From Selaginella moellendorffii (taxonomy: Eukaryota; Streptophyta; Lycopodiopsida; Selaginellales; Selaginellaceae), in contig NW_003314289.1 of the NCBI RefSeq assembly GCF_000143415.4, positions 1,296,293 through 1,360,292 on the forward strand: 64,000 nt of DNA, read 5' to 3'. The position numbers were made by a program, and so were the translations under genes. Positions within the stretch are counted from its first letter, which is position 1. Each line of letters opens with the position of its first letter. Shown in pieces: positions 1 through 10,592 of this stretch. A model generated the notes under the pieces. It was given only the letters and a program-made list of their open reading frames with translations. It did not search any database and was not told where the DNA came from.

Positions 1-669
1 CCTCTCCTACGAATTCCCCTGCTGGTTCCTCTCGCTTGGATTCCAGAGCCACTGTCGCAAGATCGTGATTCCAGACGCTCCCACGCCACGAATCCTCCGG
101 GCGATCGTCCGTGTCCCGGCTCTCCTCGAGGATTTGGGACGCTGAGAGCGATCCGTCGGTGTTGTAGCTGACGATGATCGCTACCCTCGCATTCTTGCCT
201 GCAAAGAACAAAGAATCTCTAGAGAAAAGAAAAGAGGGCATGGATCGACGATTCGCTCACCTGGAAGCATGAAGAACACCTCGCCGACCACTGGGCGCTG
301 AGGGAAATCGATGTCCAGCCCCAGCCAGGCAAGATCGCCATTGGGAAAGACCAGCGTCCTGGAATTTGGGACCGCGGGGTGGATGATCCCGTCCGCGCCG
401 CAGTGCTCTTGCCGATTGATCAGCCACGATTTGGGCGTCATCTTCCTCTCGGAAGCCCCGGCCGGATCATACCAATCGTTCCTGTGGAACACAACCGAGC
501 CATCTGCGGCGCGAGATTGGAATGACCTGATGCTGCGGTACGTCCTGGCGATCTCTAGCGAGTCGCTCACCCGCCAGTTGATCCAGATGCCGTGCCAATG
601 CTGCCAGTGAAATTCGCCAAACCAGCGCCATAGATCTTCGGGATTGAGCTTGCGCGGTTCTTCCGCCAT
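1..669 (-). CDS. DUF3598-like protein, 3' part beyond window
   Basis: Two exons are visible: 261-669 (start codon at 669) and 1-198, joined across a 62-nt GT-AG intron (199-260). The phase closes and the second exon stays open to the window edge, so the C-terminus is missing. The visible protein is about 200 residues. It begins with an aromatic-rich stretch (WRWFGEFHWQHWHGIWINWR) and continues with NADGII-like and WLGLDIDF-type strands, as in beta-barrel lipocalin-like proteins of plants and cyanobacteria (DUF3598). That family assignment rests on remembered pattern and is moderate to weak. No biochemical role can be given. No transit peptide is obvious after the first Met. The 5' flank carries duplicated tRNA-like motifs. 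Confidence 0.6.
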
Positions 670-690
670 AGAAATAAAGATTTGACTCCC

Positions 691-758
691 TGGCAGGATT
701 CGAACCTCGCCAATACTAAGTACTCATCACTGGCAGGATTCGAACCCTCGACAGTGAT
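691..758 (-). repeat. Two tRNA T-arm/B-box-like motifs
   Basis: The 16-mer TGGCAGGATTCGAACC occurs at 691-706 and 731-746, exactly 40 bp apart. On the minus strand each reads GGTTCGAATCCTGCCA, which contains a perfect Pol III B-box (T-arm). The second copy lies inside a 7-bp inverted repeat (ATCACTG 726-732, CAGTGAT 752-758). No A-box, anticodon arm or matching acceptor stem is found upstream on the minus strand, so this is not an intact tRNA gene. It lies just upstream of the start codon at 669. Confidence 0.6.
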
Positions 759-796
759 AGGGCCTTTTAGGTTTCTTGGTTTGGGGAGCGGGAACG

Positions 797-2629
797 ATGG
801 TGATGGAGGCGGCGGAGGCGGCAGAGGCGATGGAGGCGATGGAGGCGGCGGAGGTCGTGGCGAGATATGTCCTCTATGCCTCCGGCACAGGTAGGGCTGC
901 GTGGAGAACCACGGCAAGGTATGATCGATCAATTGCGCTTGCCATCTCTTATTTTCGTTGATTGATTCCCAGTTGCTGAGGCATTTCGTTCACAAGGAGG
1001 ATTATGAAAGAAGGCGCCCGATGAAGCGTGACCCGGATCACGAAGCACAGATTTACATCGTCACTTTCTTGGTCCTTAGCCTCTCGTAAGTTTCTTCCTT
1101 TTCTTCCTCTTGTCTAGAATTTAAGGCCTTCTCTCAGGACCTCTGGCGTGGAGATTATCAAGTGTTGCAGTGGGTCTAACCAAGCGTGCGCCTTTCTAGC
1201 ATTTTCGTTTCGACAAACAGTGGCGATTATTTTCGGTGGTGGTGGCGGGGTGGACTATGAAACAGGAGAACACACTTCTTATGGGCGACTGGTATCCTTT
1301 TATCGCGCATTCAGGTCCTGTTTGGAGGAGCCATTTCCTCTCACGGTTGGGATGCTGAGAAAATGGCATCGAGATTTGGTTCCAGCCGGGGGGAACTTTC
1401 GTACCACAGACGTTTATGTCGGCTCCAGGGACTCCTGGCGTCCGTGTTTTCAACTTGAGGAGAGACTGGCTGTTGTAGTCGACGAGCTCGAAAGAAGCAT
1501 CCATGCTGCTGGTGGACGAGAGAGCTTAATCATCACAGCTGCTGGACGATTCTTCTACGATTTCGAGATGATACACCCGTTTGCAGATGCAAATGGTAGA
1601 GTCGGGCAGCTATGTTTGTTTTTTACGCTCCGCCAGGTAAATGTTCCCTTTCATTGGCACTAAAGGACTTTCGTTTTTTCCCAGGTAATGCAGTTGCCAA
1701 CGTTTCTATGGACATCAGTGGATGGCAATTCCTTGGACCGAGAAGGCTTGAATGCCTGCCTCGAAGGACCTGATGCCTCGGTGTTGATCGCAGCCATTCA
1801 GGCTGGGATTGAGTATGGAAGACACAGGGGGGTACGTAGGCTGTGCTGCATTAATCTTTTCTTTCTAGCTTTATAACCTTTGTTTATTCAGCTGGACAAG
1901 ATGCCATTGCGCTTAAACGACGAAGAAACAGCAATGTACAACAGGATGCTGCAGTATGGTCACGCTTACGCCAAGGCGATTCGAATTTTCGACGTCCTCG
2001 ATCCTTACTTGTGCTTGAGGCGTTCCCAGCTTTGGTCATTCAACCAGGCGATACTAGGTGGTTTCAGAAGCAACGGGCTCATTCACGGGGACTCTCTTCT
2101 CTCTGGGCTCAACATAGTTATGGACACACACGCTCTCAGTGTTTCTACGTTCGTAACTGCTATTTCAGAGGCATTCGTTTCTGGACGAGCTCAGCCGCTA
2201 TTTGAAGAAGCCAACGTGGACACGCTTCTGCTGATGCTAGATTTCCTCGTGCGGCGTGTGGTTCCTACAGATGCTTCAATAACCACTCACGTATCACTTG
2301 AAGACTTCTTGACTGGTAAGCTTTCTTTCCTATTGTCTTGTGTTTTGATTTCTTTTTAATCCTCAGAGAACACCATCCGCGATATCCTTCTCGAATTCGT
2401 GGCACACGCTTGGCGTCTTTGGAAGCAGAACTGGAGTCCCGAGAAGCCAGTGGCAGCAGCAGGAGCTCAATTCAAGTTGGACTTCGACGGTCTGGAGGCG
2501 CCGCCTTTCTCATGTATATATCTTTCCGGTGAGCGTGCATGCACTATTGACCTTCGTTACTTCTCGGTTGATAGCATCAGTTTTGACGGGAACGCATGGT
2601 GCCCTTTTTACTGCGTTCGATGTGATTGA
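797..2629 (+). CDS. Fic/DOC-domain protein (putative AMPylase)
   Basis: Six exons: 797-918, 981-1085, 1138-1636, 1685-1831, 1892-2315, 2367-2629. All introns are GT-AG, 48-62 nt, and the phases close to give 519 residues. The first ATG (797) opens an Ala/Glu-rich tract, and later in-frame ATGs could also serve. The Fic core lies at about residues 150-245; the motif HPFADANGRVGQ is at about 222-233. Fic proteins transfer AMP or other phosphate-containing groups to hydroxyl side chains, using the motif's His as base. Here His, Phe, Asp, Asn, Gly and the first Arg are present, Gly is Ala (tolerated in the family), and the usual last Arg is Gln. No TPR repeats and no clear (S/T)xxxE(G/N) inhibitory helix are seen. 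The region after the Fic fold is unassigned. The first and last exon limits are the least certain. Confidence 0.8.
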
Positions 2630-2697
2630 TGTACAAAAGCTACTTTGGACATTGTCGAAGTGACACGCAATAAAAATGTCCATTATCGATCTAGACA

Positions 2698-4977
2698 ATG
2701 GTAAATCTATTGTTAGGTCAAAAGGAGCAATGCCACATGATCCCCTCTCGCCAAAATGTTAAGCTTGGTTTCTTCTGCTTCTTACACCGCCACAAATCCT
2801 TCTCACTGAGAAGAACCTCCCAAAGAGAAGACGAAAAGAATGTTTTGCTTGGAGCGCTCAAGTCGTGTAGCTTCTCGGGAGACCTGGAAAGAGGTAAAAG
2901 ACTCCACTTGGAAGCGATCGAGAGAGAGCTCCATACCGACGTCTATATCGCAACCTCGCTTGTTCATATGTACGCCAAGTGCGGCAGCATGGCGGAAGCT
3001 TGGCAAGTCTTCCAGAGCATCAGCAATCCAACGATCGTCTCCTGGAACGCTTTGATCCTGGGATGCGTCGAGAACGAGCAGTGCTCGCTCGCTCTCGAGA
3101 TCTTCTCTCAAACGAGGGCTCCAAACTCTGGAACTTTCACAGCTGCTGTCATGGCTTGCTCGGGCTTGGCCGAGAGAGAAGAATGGCAGGAGCTGGATCG
3201 TTGTCTCGTCAAGATCAAGAGCCTGGAACAGGGAATGGTGATCCATTCTAGAAAACAATCGGCAGGCCTACCGGAGAGCTTGTTTGTGGAGAATTCTTTG
3301 ATCGATATGTACTCGAAGTGTGGATGTTTGCTGGATGCCCGGATGGTTTTTGACAGGATGAAGTTCCACGACGTCGTGTCGTGGAATTCCCTGCTGCTGG
3401 GATACGTCGAGAATGGATTTTGCGTGTTGGCGCTGGAGTTGTTCTCGCGGATGGAAACTTCGGGCTTGAGACCCGACCCGAGAACGTTTGTAGCAGCACT
3501 TATAGCCTGCGCTCCAGAAGAGAGTACTATCAGCAAAGAAGAAGAAGAGAACAGTGAAAGAAAAAGAGATGGACTTACAACTTGCCTGGAGAAGACGATG
3601 GCTCTTCACTCGCAGGCAGCAGCAGCTGGTTTAGTCGAATCCCAGATTTTTGTGGCCAACACGCTGGTCGATCTGTATGGAAAGTGTGGAAGCTCCGTGG
3701 ATGCTCGCAAGGTGTTTGATAGAATGGCTCACCACAGCACTGTTTCGTGGAACGCTCTTCTCTTGGGATACGTTGAGTGTGGAGAGAGCGAGCTAGCTAT
3801 GGAAGTGTTTTTGGCGATGGAGGAAATCAAAGATAGAGGAGTAACACCAAACTCTAGAACTTATCTCGCGGCACTGAAAGCCTGTGCGGAGATCGCAGGC
3901 AAAGAGGAAGAGCATGGAAAGAAAAGGCTGGAAGAACACGAAGAAGTTGACGAAGAGCTACGCAAGAACATCGAGAACGAAGAACTTGACGTAAACTTGG
4001 GACGAGGAGGAAGAGGACCGAAGCTAAAATCTCTCAAGAGAGCACTCTGGATCGACCATCGCTTACCTCGAGGAAGTAGTGATATCTTCATCGAGAACAC
4101 GCTGATCGAGCTCTACTCCAACTGTGGCTCCCTCTTGGACGCTCGGAGAGTCTTCGATTCCATGCCTCTCCACAACCTCGTCTCCTGGAACGCGATGGTG
4201 GTGGCATGCGTTGAGAATGGCGAGCCGGAGATGGGAATGGATCTCCTCGATTCTATCCGAGATCGAGAGCTTCTCCCGGACGCCCAAATCCTGGTCTCCA
4301 CGCTCGCGGCCACGACCAGCCTCGATCTCTCGCTAGAAAATGGGACGATCCAAATGCCCTCTCTGGGCAAATGCTGTAAGCGCCGGATCCACGCCCTTGC
4401 CTGCCGCTGGGGGCTCGAGACAAATCAACTCCTGGCCAGCAGCGCGATCGACCTCTACGCCAAGTCTGGTGGATCCATGCCCGCCGCGCAGCACATCTTC
4501 GATTCCTCGCCATCGCCCTCCGCCAGGGCCTGCTGGAACGCCCTTCTGGCGGGCTACTCGATCCACGGCCACTGCGATCGGGTGCTCGATCTCTTCGCCC
4601 AGATGCGCAGAGAAGCCACCGATCCCGACGCGATCACGCTGCTGGCGATCCTGGCGGCGTGCAGCCGCGGCGGAATGCCCGATCTGGCGAGGAGAATCCT
4701 GGCGGCCATGCCGGAGAGGCATGGGATCTCGCCCAGCGCGCGGCACTACGCCTGTGTGGCGGACGCGCTGGCGAGGGCGGGGCGAGGCGGAGAGGCCGTG
4801 GAGGTGGTGGCGGGGATGCCCGTGGCGGCGGATGGGGCGTGCTGGATGGCGGTGCTGGGATCGTGTCGGCGGTGGAGGAATGTGGCAGCGGCGGAGAAGG
4901 CGTTCCAGGAGCTGCTCAAGATCGACGAGAGCAAGCCCGCCGCCTATCTGCTCATGGCGAACACTTACTGCTATTGA
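2698..4977 (+). CDS. PLS-type pentatricopeptide repeat protein
   Basis: A single intronless frame of 759 residues, starting 68 nt after the Fic stop codon. The N-terminus is basic and hydrophobic, compatible with organelle import; an in-frame Met at residue 14 is an alternative start. At least five PPR units are visible, with hallmarks such as SLVHMYAKCGS, NSLIDMYSKCGC, NTLVDLYGKCGS, NTLIELYSNCGS and repeated VSWNALLLGY/VFDRM segments. PPR proteins bind organellar RNA, one base per repeat, and act in editing, splicing or stabilisation. A highly charged Lys/Glu insert (about residues 400-445) separates two repeats. The chain stops shortly after the start of the E motif (AAYLLMANTYCY), so E, E+ and DYW domains are absent. 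Whether this is natural or a truncation cannot be told. Confidence 0.88.
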   Translation: MVNLLLGQKEQCHMIPSRQNVKLGFFCFLHRHKSFSLRRTSQREDEKNVLLGALKSCSFSGDLERGKRLHLEAIERELHTDVYIATSLVHMYAKCGSMAEAWQVFQSISNPTIVSWNALILGCVENEQCSLALEIFSQTRAPNSGTFTAAVMACSGLAEREEWQELDRCLVKIKSLEQGMVIHSRKQSAGLPESLFVENSLIDMYSKCGCLLDARMVFDRMKFHDVVSWNSLLLGYVENGFCVLALELFSRMETSGLRPDPRTFVAALIACAPEESTISKEEEENSERKRDGLTTCLEKTMALHSQAAAAGLVESQIFVANTLVDLYGKCGSSVDARKVFDRMAHHSTVSWNALLLGYVECGESELAMEVFLAMEEIKDRGVTPNSRTYLAALKACAEIAGKEEEHGKKRLEEHEEVDEELRKNIENEELDVNLGRGGRGPKLKSLKRALWIDHRLPRGSSDIFIENTLIELYSNCGSLLDARRVFDSMPLHNLVSWNAMVVACVENGEPEMGMDLLDSIRDRELLPDAQILVSTLAATTSLDLSLENGTIQMPSLGKCCKRRIHALACRWGLETNQLLASSAIDLYAKSGGSMPAAQHIFDSSPSPSARACWNALLAGYSIHGHCDRVLDLFAQMRREATDPDAITLLAILAACSRGGMPDLARRILAAMPERHGISPSARHYACVADALARAGRGGEAVEVVAGMPVAADGACWMAVLGSCRRWRNVAAAEKAFQELLKIDESKPAAYLLMANTYCY

Positions 4978-5191
4978 AGAGCCCTAGATATAAGCGAAGC
5001 TTTTACAAAAACGAATATCCTTTAACGAAAAAATAATATTCTCCCAACGCGATTAAGTTTAGGTTTAAAACATTACTGCGAAGAGAATATCCTATAACGG
5101 CTAGAGAATATGCTTCAAACTACGAAAAACTTAACCAATGGTTTAGATTGTTTTATTTCGAGCCAACAAGAATTTATACCCAAGAACAAGA

Positions 5192-5502
5192 TCAGAAGTT
5201 GCATCTATCCTCGCTCCCATCGTACAAATCGTCGTGGATCTCGTCCTCGAAACCATCATCTTGCCGATGATGCTCATAATAATCTCTCGACGAATCCTCC
5301 TCCTCTCCCTGCTCACACGGATCGTTCCGAGCAGCGATCTTCTCACCTTCCTTGTGCTCACCTGGAGTACTGCTCTCTTCGTATCGCTCTTCTTCTTGCT
5401 CGAGCGCAGCATCGTCACGATGATCTTCTTCTCTCCACGAATCCTCAGCGTAAAGCTCCTCTCCCTGTCCTTGTTGGTCACAGCCACCGCTCTCGGCGGC
5501 GA

Positions 5503-5539
<37 letters not shown>

Positions 5540-8500
5540 ATCGATGGCCTCCATTGGAGTGTGGTTCTTGTATTGTGCAAGCTCTTGCTCGAGGGCGGCA
5601 GCGTCTTGCTCGGCCTCCATGGCTGCGGCTGCCGTGTCCGGATCCACGTCCGTGAACTGGAACTTCACTCTCTCTGCCATGACGCACATCGGACAGGGCG
5701 CAGCTCTCTGTAGCCGGGACTCCAAAAGCCTCTGCTGCAAAGTTGCCATCTCCGTGGCGTGTCGCCGCTTGAGTTTCTCCATCTCCCTGTACATTCTATC
5801 TGCGTCTTGCTCCGCCAGTGCCGCAGCGTCCTAAACCAAACAACAAAAAAGGTTTGTCAGCTGGCAAACAATCGAAAGAGCTTTCAGGCTTACGTTCGCG
5901 ATGGCGGCAGCCTCCTCCGCTTCTTTCAAACGGACAAGCAGTTCCCCAGCAGCTTGTACGGCCTCGGCGGTGTCACGCAGCTGCGACTGGAGGAACTCAA
6001 TCTCCTCGTTCGCGGCCTCTCGCTCCTGCTCACGCTCGAGATTCAACGCGACGATCTGAGCTGCCTGCGACTCGAGCCACTTCAGCTGTGACGAGCTTGC
6101 CCCTGCTCGCATGGCCATCTGCCTCACGTCCGTTACTCCCTCGCGGATCCTCCGTTGCTTTGCTACGAGCGCTACATGCTTCTCTTGGAGCTCTGCATAC
6201 TGCTCCAGCAGCCGGGCATGACCTGTCATTGCTACTTCCAATGCATCCTGCAGCTCCTCGACTTCACGACGTCGTGCTTGATTGTCATCCGCCTTGTCCG
6301 GATCTCTCTGTTGCGCCAATGCAAAGTACTCTGGCATCTGCTCGTCATGCTTTTCGGGAGTCGCGTTGTGATCGTTTTCTCTGCTGTCGTTGACAGTGTT
6401 TTCTTTGATGCTCTCGACAGAATTTTCTCTGCCCTCGACAGCATTCTCGTCAATCTCCATTTCTTCATCCGAATCCGAATCCACCGTTGCTGGCACCGTC
6501 ATTGGAAGCGCTAGACTTAGTCTCAAGAGGTTGTAGCTCCTACGGGCGTTGCATGCGCTGGAATAAGGACCGTCAACTCCTTGTTGCTTTTCCTTGGATT
6601 TCATGCGCTTTAACTCATCCTGTGGCAGCCAGAGGCAAAACGTTCGGAAGCTAAGTCAGCTAGGATTAAGTATCATTACCTTAAGTTGACGTATTTGCTC
6701 CCTCAGCAAGTTAGAGTCGGAGGTAGTTTCCTCGTTGACAACCGCCTTGTTCTGTATAGCCTTCGCTCGTTGAGCAAATCTCAAGGTACTAGTTGACTCG
6801 CTTTTGCAGCTGCATCACGGAAGAAAAGATCATCCACAAAGAACGATTCATACAGGAAATTTACCTGTCGGCTGGGGATACTGCACATATCATTGCCAGT
6901 TTGGCATTGCCACCAAGGGACTCTTGCAAGAGAAATGTAAGCCGGGAGTCCCGATATGGTACATGGCGTTGCTTTCCTGATTGAGCAATTTCTGCCAGTA
7001 TGTTGATCACGTTTCTGTACAAAATGTCAGTTTATGCACCAGCGACTTAAAACTACATACCCAAGCTGTGAGAGAGATCTGTTTATGTTGCCAGCTTCTT
7101 TCAAACGTTCACCTGCAGCACCACTTTGTTTTTGTCTCTCCGATCCAGCAAGATCCACCAAATTAATGCGGCTTCTTCGAACGCTGCTCATACCGTCCGC
7201 CAACGTCTGCTCCAAACCATGATTATTAGTGAGAAATCTTTACTATGCACTCACCTTGTACCGGCATTCTAGCACACAAGTGAATACGGTGTGTGACCGA
7301 GAGCTTTCCGTGTTCAGAGAAGTTGCACCTATTCTACGGTTTCCTAGCCCTTTAAGAAGAAGCCGGGAGACATCATCCATGTTCGACACGTATTCCTCGG
7401 TAAGGTTGTCAACATAGACGCCAGTTTTTACATCTTCCCGAACCTGTATGGCACAAATAAACTTCGTGGCAAATTCAAAGTCGTGTTACCTGAAGGTTTT
7501 TGTGCCTAGGCTCCAAGAGGTCAGCAATTTGTTCGTTGTAAATCTGCAACAAGATGTTAGGAGACATGCATTCGTTGTAGATGAAATTTTACCTCGAGAA
7601 AGGAGCAGCGGCACTGAAAAAACAGCTGCTTCTCTGCATTTTTTGTCTCCTCCTGTGAAAGAGAGAGTCCTGTCAGATAAAAAATAAGAAGTCCGCGAGA
7701 AAGAAACCATACCTCTTTTATTCGCGAAAACAATGTCTCAAACACCCGTGGCGTCACTCCCCTCTCGGCGCTAGGAGGCTTTCCACTTGTGGGATCATGG
7801 ACAACACCCCACATCGTGTATGTTTTTCCACTCCCTGTCTGCAAGGAAGAAGATGTTTCAATACAATGTCACATGCATGCGAGGTAAATACCTGTCCATA
7901 AGCAAAAATCGAACTGTTAAATCCAGCCAAACAATTTTCCACCATTGGCAATCCAACCAGCTTAAACATCTCCTCCTGCAAACGGAGATCAAAGCTTTAG
8001 CAAATAAAACTAAAATCATCCATTCACATATACCTGAGTAGAATCCTCATCAGCAACAGCATCGAAAGTGTAATGCTGGTCGCAAATCGAGAGAGAGTTC
8101 GTGGATGCCTTGCTGATAATAGCGCTAGATTGCTCCAGCAGCTCCTTCTTGTTGAATGGCCTCACTCTAACGAGAACCTGGCATAACGCAACAAAAAGAG
8201 GCGATGTAAAAACCTCTGGAATTTCTTACACTGACCAGCTTACCGAGACTCCAGTGTCGCTGGATTTCTCGCTGTCCGCCGGTTGCTCGGAATTCTGCTG
8301 CTCCCACAGTAGCTTCCGCTTTGGAATTTTGCTCGCGGACGAAGGGGGCCGCGGCGGAAGCCCGGGGCTGGAATGCAATGGCGTCGTCCCGGCGCTGAAA
8401 TTCCCCTTGACTGCTGCCTTGACGCCGGATTTGCAATGCAGGGGAGAATCACCGCAGAGATTACTCCCTCCCCGCCCGGGCGTCGTGTTTGGGGGCACAT

Positions 8501-8558
8501 TCTCAGCATTCCTCTTGATCTTGTGCTTGACCGGCGAGCTTCTTGCTTGAAACGCCAT
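5192..8558 (-). CDS. Kinesin-12 family motor (PAKRP1/POK-like)
   Basis: Twelve exons: 8244-8558, 8034-8177, 7892-7975, 7713-7838, 7593-7652, 7490-7543, 7255-7443, 7061-7206, 6865-7014, 6680-6809, 5894-6619, 5192-5830. All boundaries are GT-AG, phases close, and the product is 920 residues. A Ser/Pro-rich N-terminus precedes the motor ([12 protein letters not shown] at 106). The motor shows the P-loop [13 protein letters not shown] (about 180), switch [10 protein letters not shown], switch [11 protein letters not shown] and the [17 protein letters not shown] helix. The string [20 protein letters not shown] is typical of plant kinesin-12. The tail is coiled coil with [10 protein letters not shown] and ends in a very acidic segment with a run of Asp-Glu. 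Kinesin-12 motors act on phragmoplast microtubules and division-plane memory. At 920 residues it is shorter than typical angiosperm members. Confidence 0.9.
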
Positions 8559-8662
8559 CGAAATCTATACGATCGATCGGCCGCTGGATCCTCTCTCGGA
8601 ATCTCTACAAATCTACCAGGCGCCCCCTCCCATACCTAGAAGATCCTCCCACGCGCTCGGCA

Positions 8663-8872
8663 AAACCCTAAAGAAGCACACCCAGAGAGAAAAAACACTG
8701 CCCCTCTCAAAAACGCCTAGTGACCGTTGAAGGCCATGTCAGATATCCACATGGCAACCAGCATATTCCGACAGCCTAAACATCTTGGTTAATTAAAACT
8801 CAAGAGCCCTAAAACAGGTTACCTTTAACATAAGAACCCTAAAACCGGTTAAAAATGAAGAACCCTAAAATC
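8663..8872. promoter_or_regulatory. Telo-box-like repeats upstream of kinesin-12
   Basis: The 358-bp gap between the kinesin start (8558) and the carrier stop (8917) holds AAACCCTAAA at 8663-8672 and three spaced copies of (A)GAACCCTAAAA or GAGCCCTAAAA at 8804-8816, 8835-8846 and 8861-8872. ACCCTAA telo-boxes are known in promoters of proliferation-linked plant genes, which would fit a cell-division motor. No gene is seen in the gap. Confidence 0.5.
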
Positions 8873-8916
8873 TTATTAACTTCCAAAAGTTGATGTTATT
8901 CTTTCGCAAAGTTTTC

Positions 8917-10592
8917 TTAGCCATTTTTGCTAGTAGCTTCTTCCTCGTCCAGTAGGATCTGCTTACACGCCTCGTAGCACATGAAAGAAATCCCGGCGGC
9001 GGGAACGAGCTTGATGCAGCTCGCACCGATTCCACGGTAGAGTCCGGCGACGCCTTGCTTCTCCACGATCCCGCTCAAGGCATGGAAGAGATGGCGATAG
9101 ACCTGTCGCCCATTTAGAGCTCCCACTTGCATTTGCTTCCTCGCCACCTCCAGGGGATACGTAGCGCTGCTCGAGATCACTCCGGCGGCGGAGCCGATCA
9201 AGAGCGTTGCCAGATGCCCCACTCGATCCTCCTTTGCCAACCTCCGGTAGCCTTTCTTGAGAGATTCGTAGGCCAGGTAGTTTATCCCGCAGTAAGGGAT
9301 GATGCCAATGACGCTGGGAACCAGGCCGCGGTAGAGCTCCAGCGGCCCTTCGTCCTGGACGATCTTCAGGAAGGCGTGCAAGAGATTGTCGTAGACGCCC
9401 CTCTGCGAAGGATTGGCGAGCTCTTTTAATCCATTCCATCGACAAGATGAGAAGAGAACTGTGCTGGTACCTGGACTGTGAGTCGCGTTTTCAAGAGCTC
9501 CAGGGGGTAAGTTAGGACTGTGGAGCACACTCCGGCGGCAGCACCAGCGATTGTGGGAACTGGAAGTGGAAAGGAGATCCTCGGGGCTTCTCCTTCTTTC
9601 GGTTGCAAGACCTTCTTCACAGTGTCGTAAGCAAACAACTGCGAAGGAAAACCAAACCAGTGAGCCTTCAAAGTCGCAAGAAAATGTTATCTAAGTTTCA
9701 GTCACAATCCTCGAACTAACTCTACCTTATCTCAGTTTCAACTCTAAAGCAAACCAACGAGCTAAAGTTCACTCACAGTCAAACTATCCATCCAGCTCGA
9801 TCGGAAAACAATAGAAAAACTCTCCATCTAGCTCTTCATGAGAAGGACTAAAAGAAAAAACTGAACCTCGATAGCTTTTCTAGTTTATCTCAGTCCCAAC
9901 TCTACACTGAAGCTAAAGTTCACTCACTCACAATCAGACTATCCATCTAGCTCAATCAAACAATGATCTCTCAAGAACTCTCCATCTAACTCTACACAAG
10001 AAGGACTCGAAGGAAAAACTGAAGAGAAGAAGCCTACCTCGATAGCTTTGCTAGGAGTGACGCGGATGACATTGATCCCGTTGCCTCGAAACAATCCTTG
10101 CCAGCCTTCGTGCTGCATGATATGGACGAACACAGCACCGACGGAGTTCCCAGCATTTCCAACCATCAAATGCGTCCGGATCGTCTCAAGTGGTGCCACA
10201 GCAGTTCGAGACACTGCTCCTGCAAACGCACCACTGAGCAACCGTCTCAAAGATGGATTCTTAACCTTCACCTTCTTGAGTCTAAAGAGCTCCTGCCACC
10301 AAAGAAAAAAAACCTTCCCCCCCTCTTCCTCCCTCCTTTTCCCTGCTACCTTCTCACTGTCCTCTCCTATCATCAATTCCTCCTTCAAATCCTCGATCGG
10401 CGGCCACAGCGCTTGCTGGAGGCTCGAGGCCCGATTCTTCGGCCACGTCGCCTCTATGAGCTTGTGCTGCTCCGAGCAGATCAGCGCCGGCAGCGCCGCG
10501 ATCGAGGAGCAATCGGCCAGGCTCTGGGACGCCTTCTTCACCGCTACCTGCATCGCATCGATGGATTGTGCCTTGAGCAATCCCCTCGACAT
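8917..10592 (-). CDS. BT1: BT1-type adenine nucleotide carrier
   Basis: Three exons: 10038-10592, 9471-9638 and 8917-9402, phases 0/0, giving 402 residues. This is a mitochondrial carrier family protein. Three repeats carry the Px(D/E)xx(K/R) signatures PLETIRTHL, PLELLKTRL and PLEVARKQM, each followed by an aromatic/Gly motif (EGWQGLFRGNGINVIRV, GPLELYRGLVPSVIGI, GVAGLYRGIGASCIKLVP). The sequence around KNPSLRRLLSGAFAGAVSRT and the C-terminal LVPAAGISFMCYEACK are those of Brittle-1 carriers, which move ADP-glucose or adenine nucleotides across plastid or mitochondrial envelopes. The roughly 125-residue N-terminal extension before the first repeat could hold targeting information. The first intron is unusually long for this locus (399 nt); the second is 68 nt. 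Substrate cannot be read from sequence. Confidence 0.9.

Noticed and set aside
691-746. Possible tRNA genes
   Set aside because: T-arm motif only; no A-box, anticodon arm or pairing acceptor stem within 80 bp on either strand.
567-932. Proline-rich open frame on the minus strand
   Set aside because: Produced by the GGCGGAGGC simple repeat that encodes the Ala/Glu start of the Fic gene on the other strand.
5234-5713. Hydrophobic plus-strand frames opposite the kinesin tail
   Set aside because: Shadow of the Asp/Glu-rich kinesin exon; no domain of its own.
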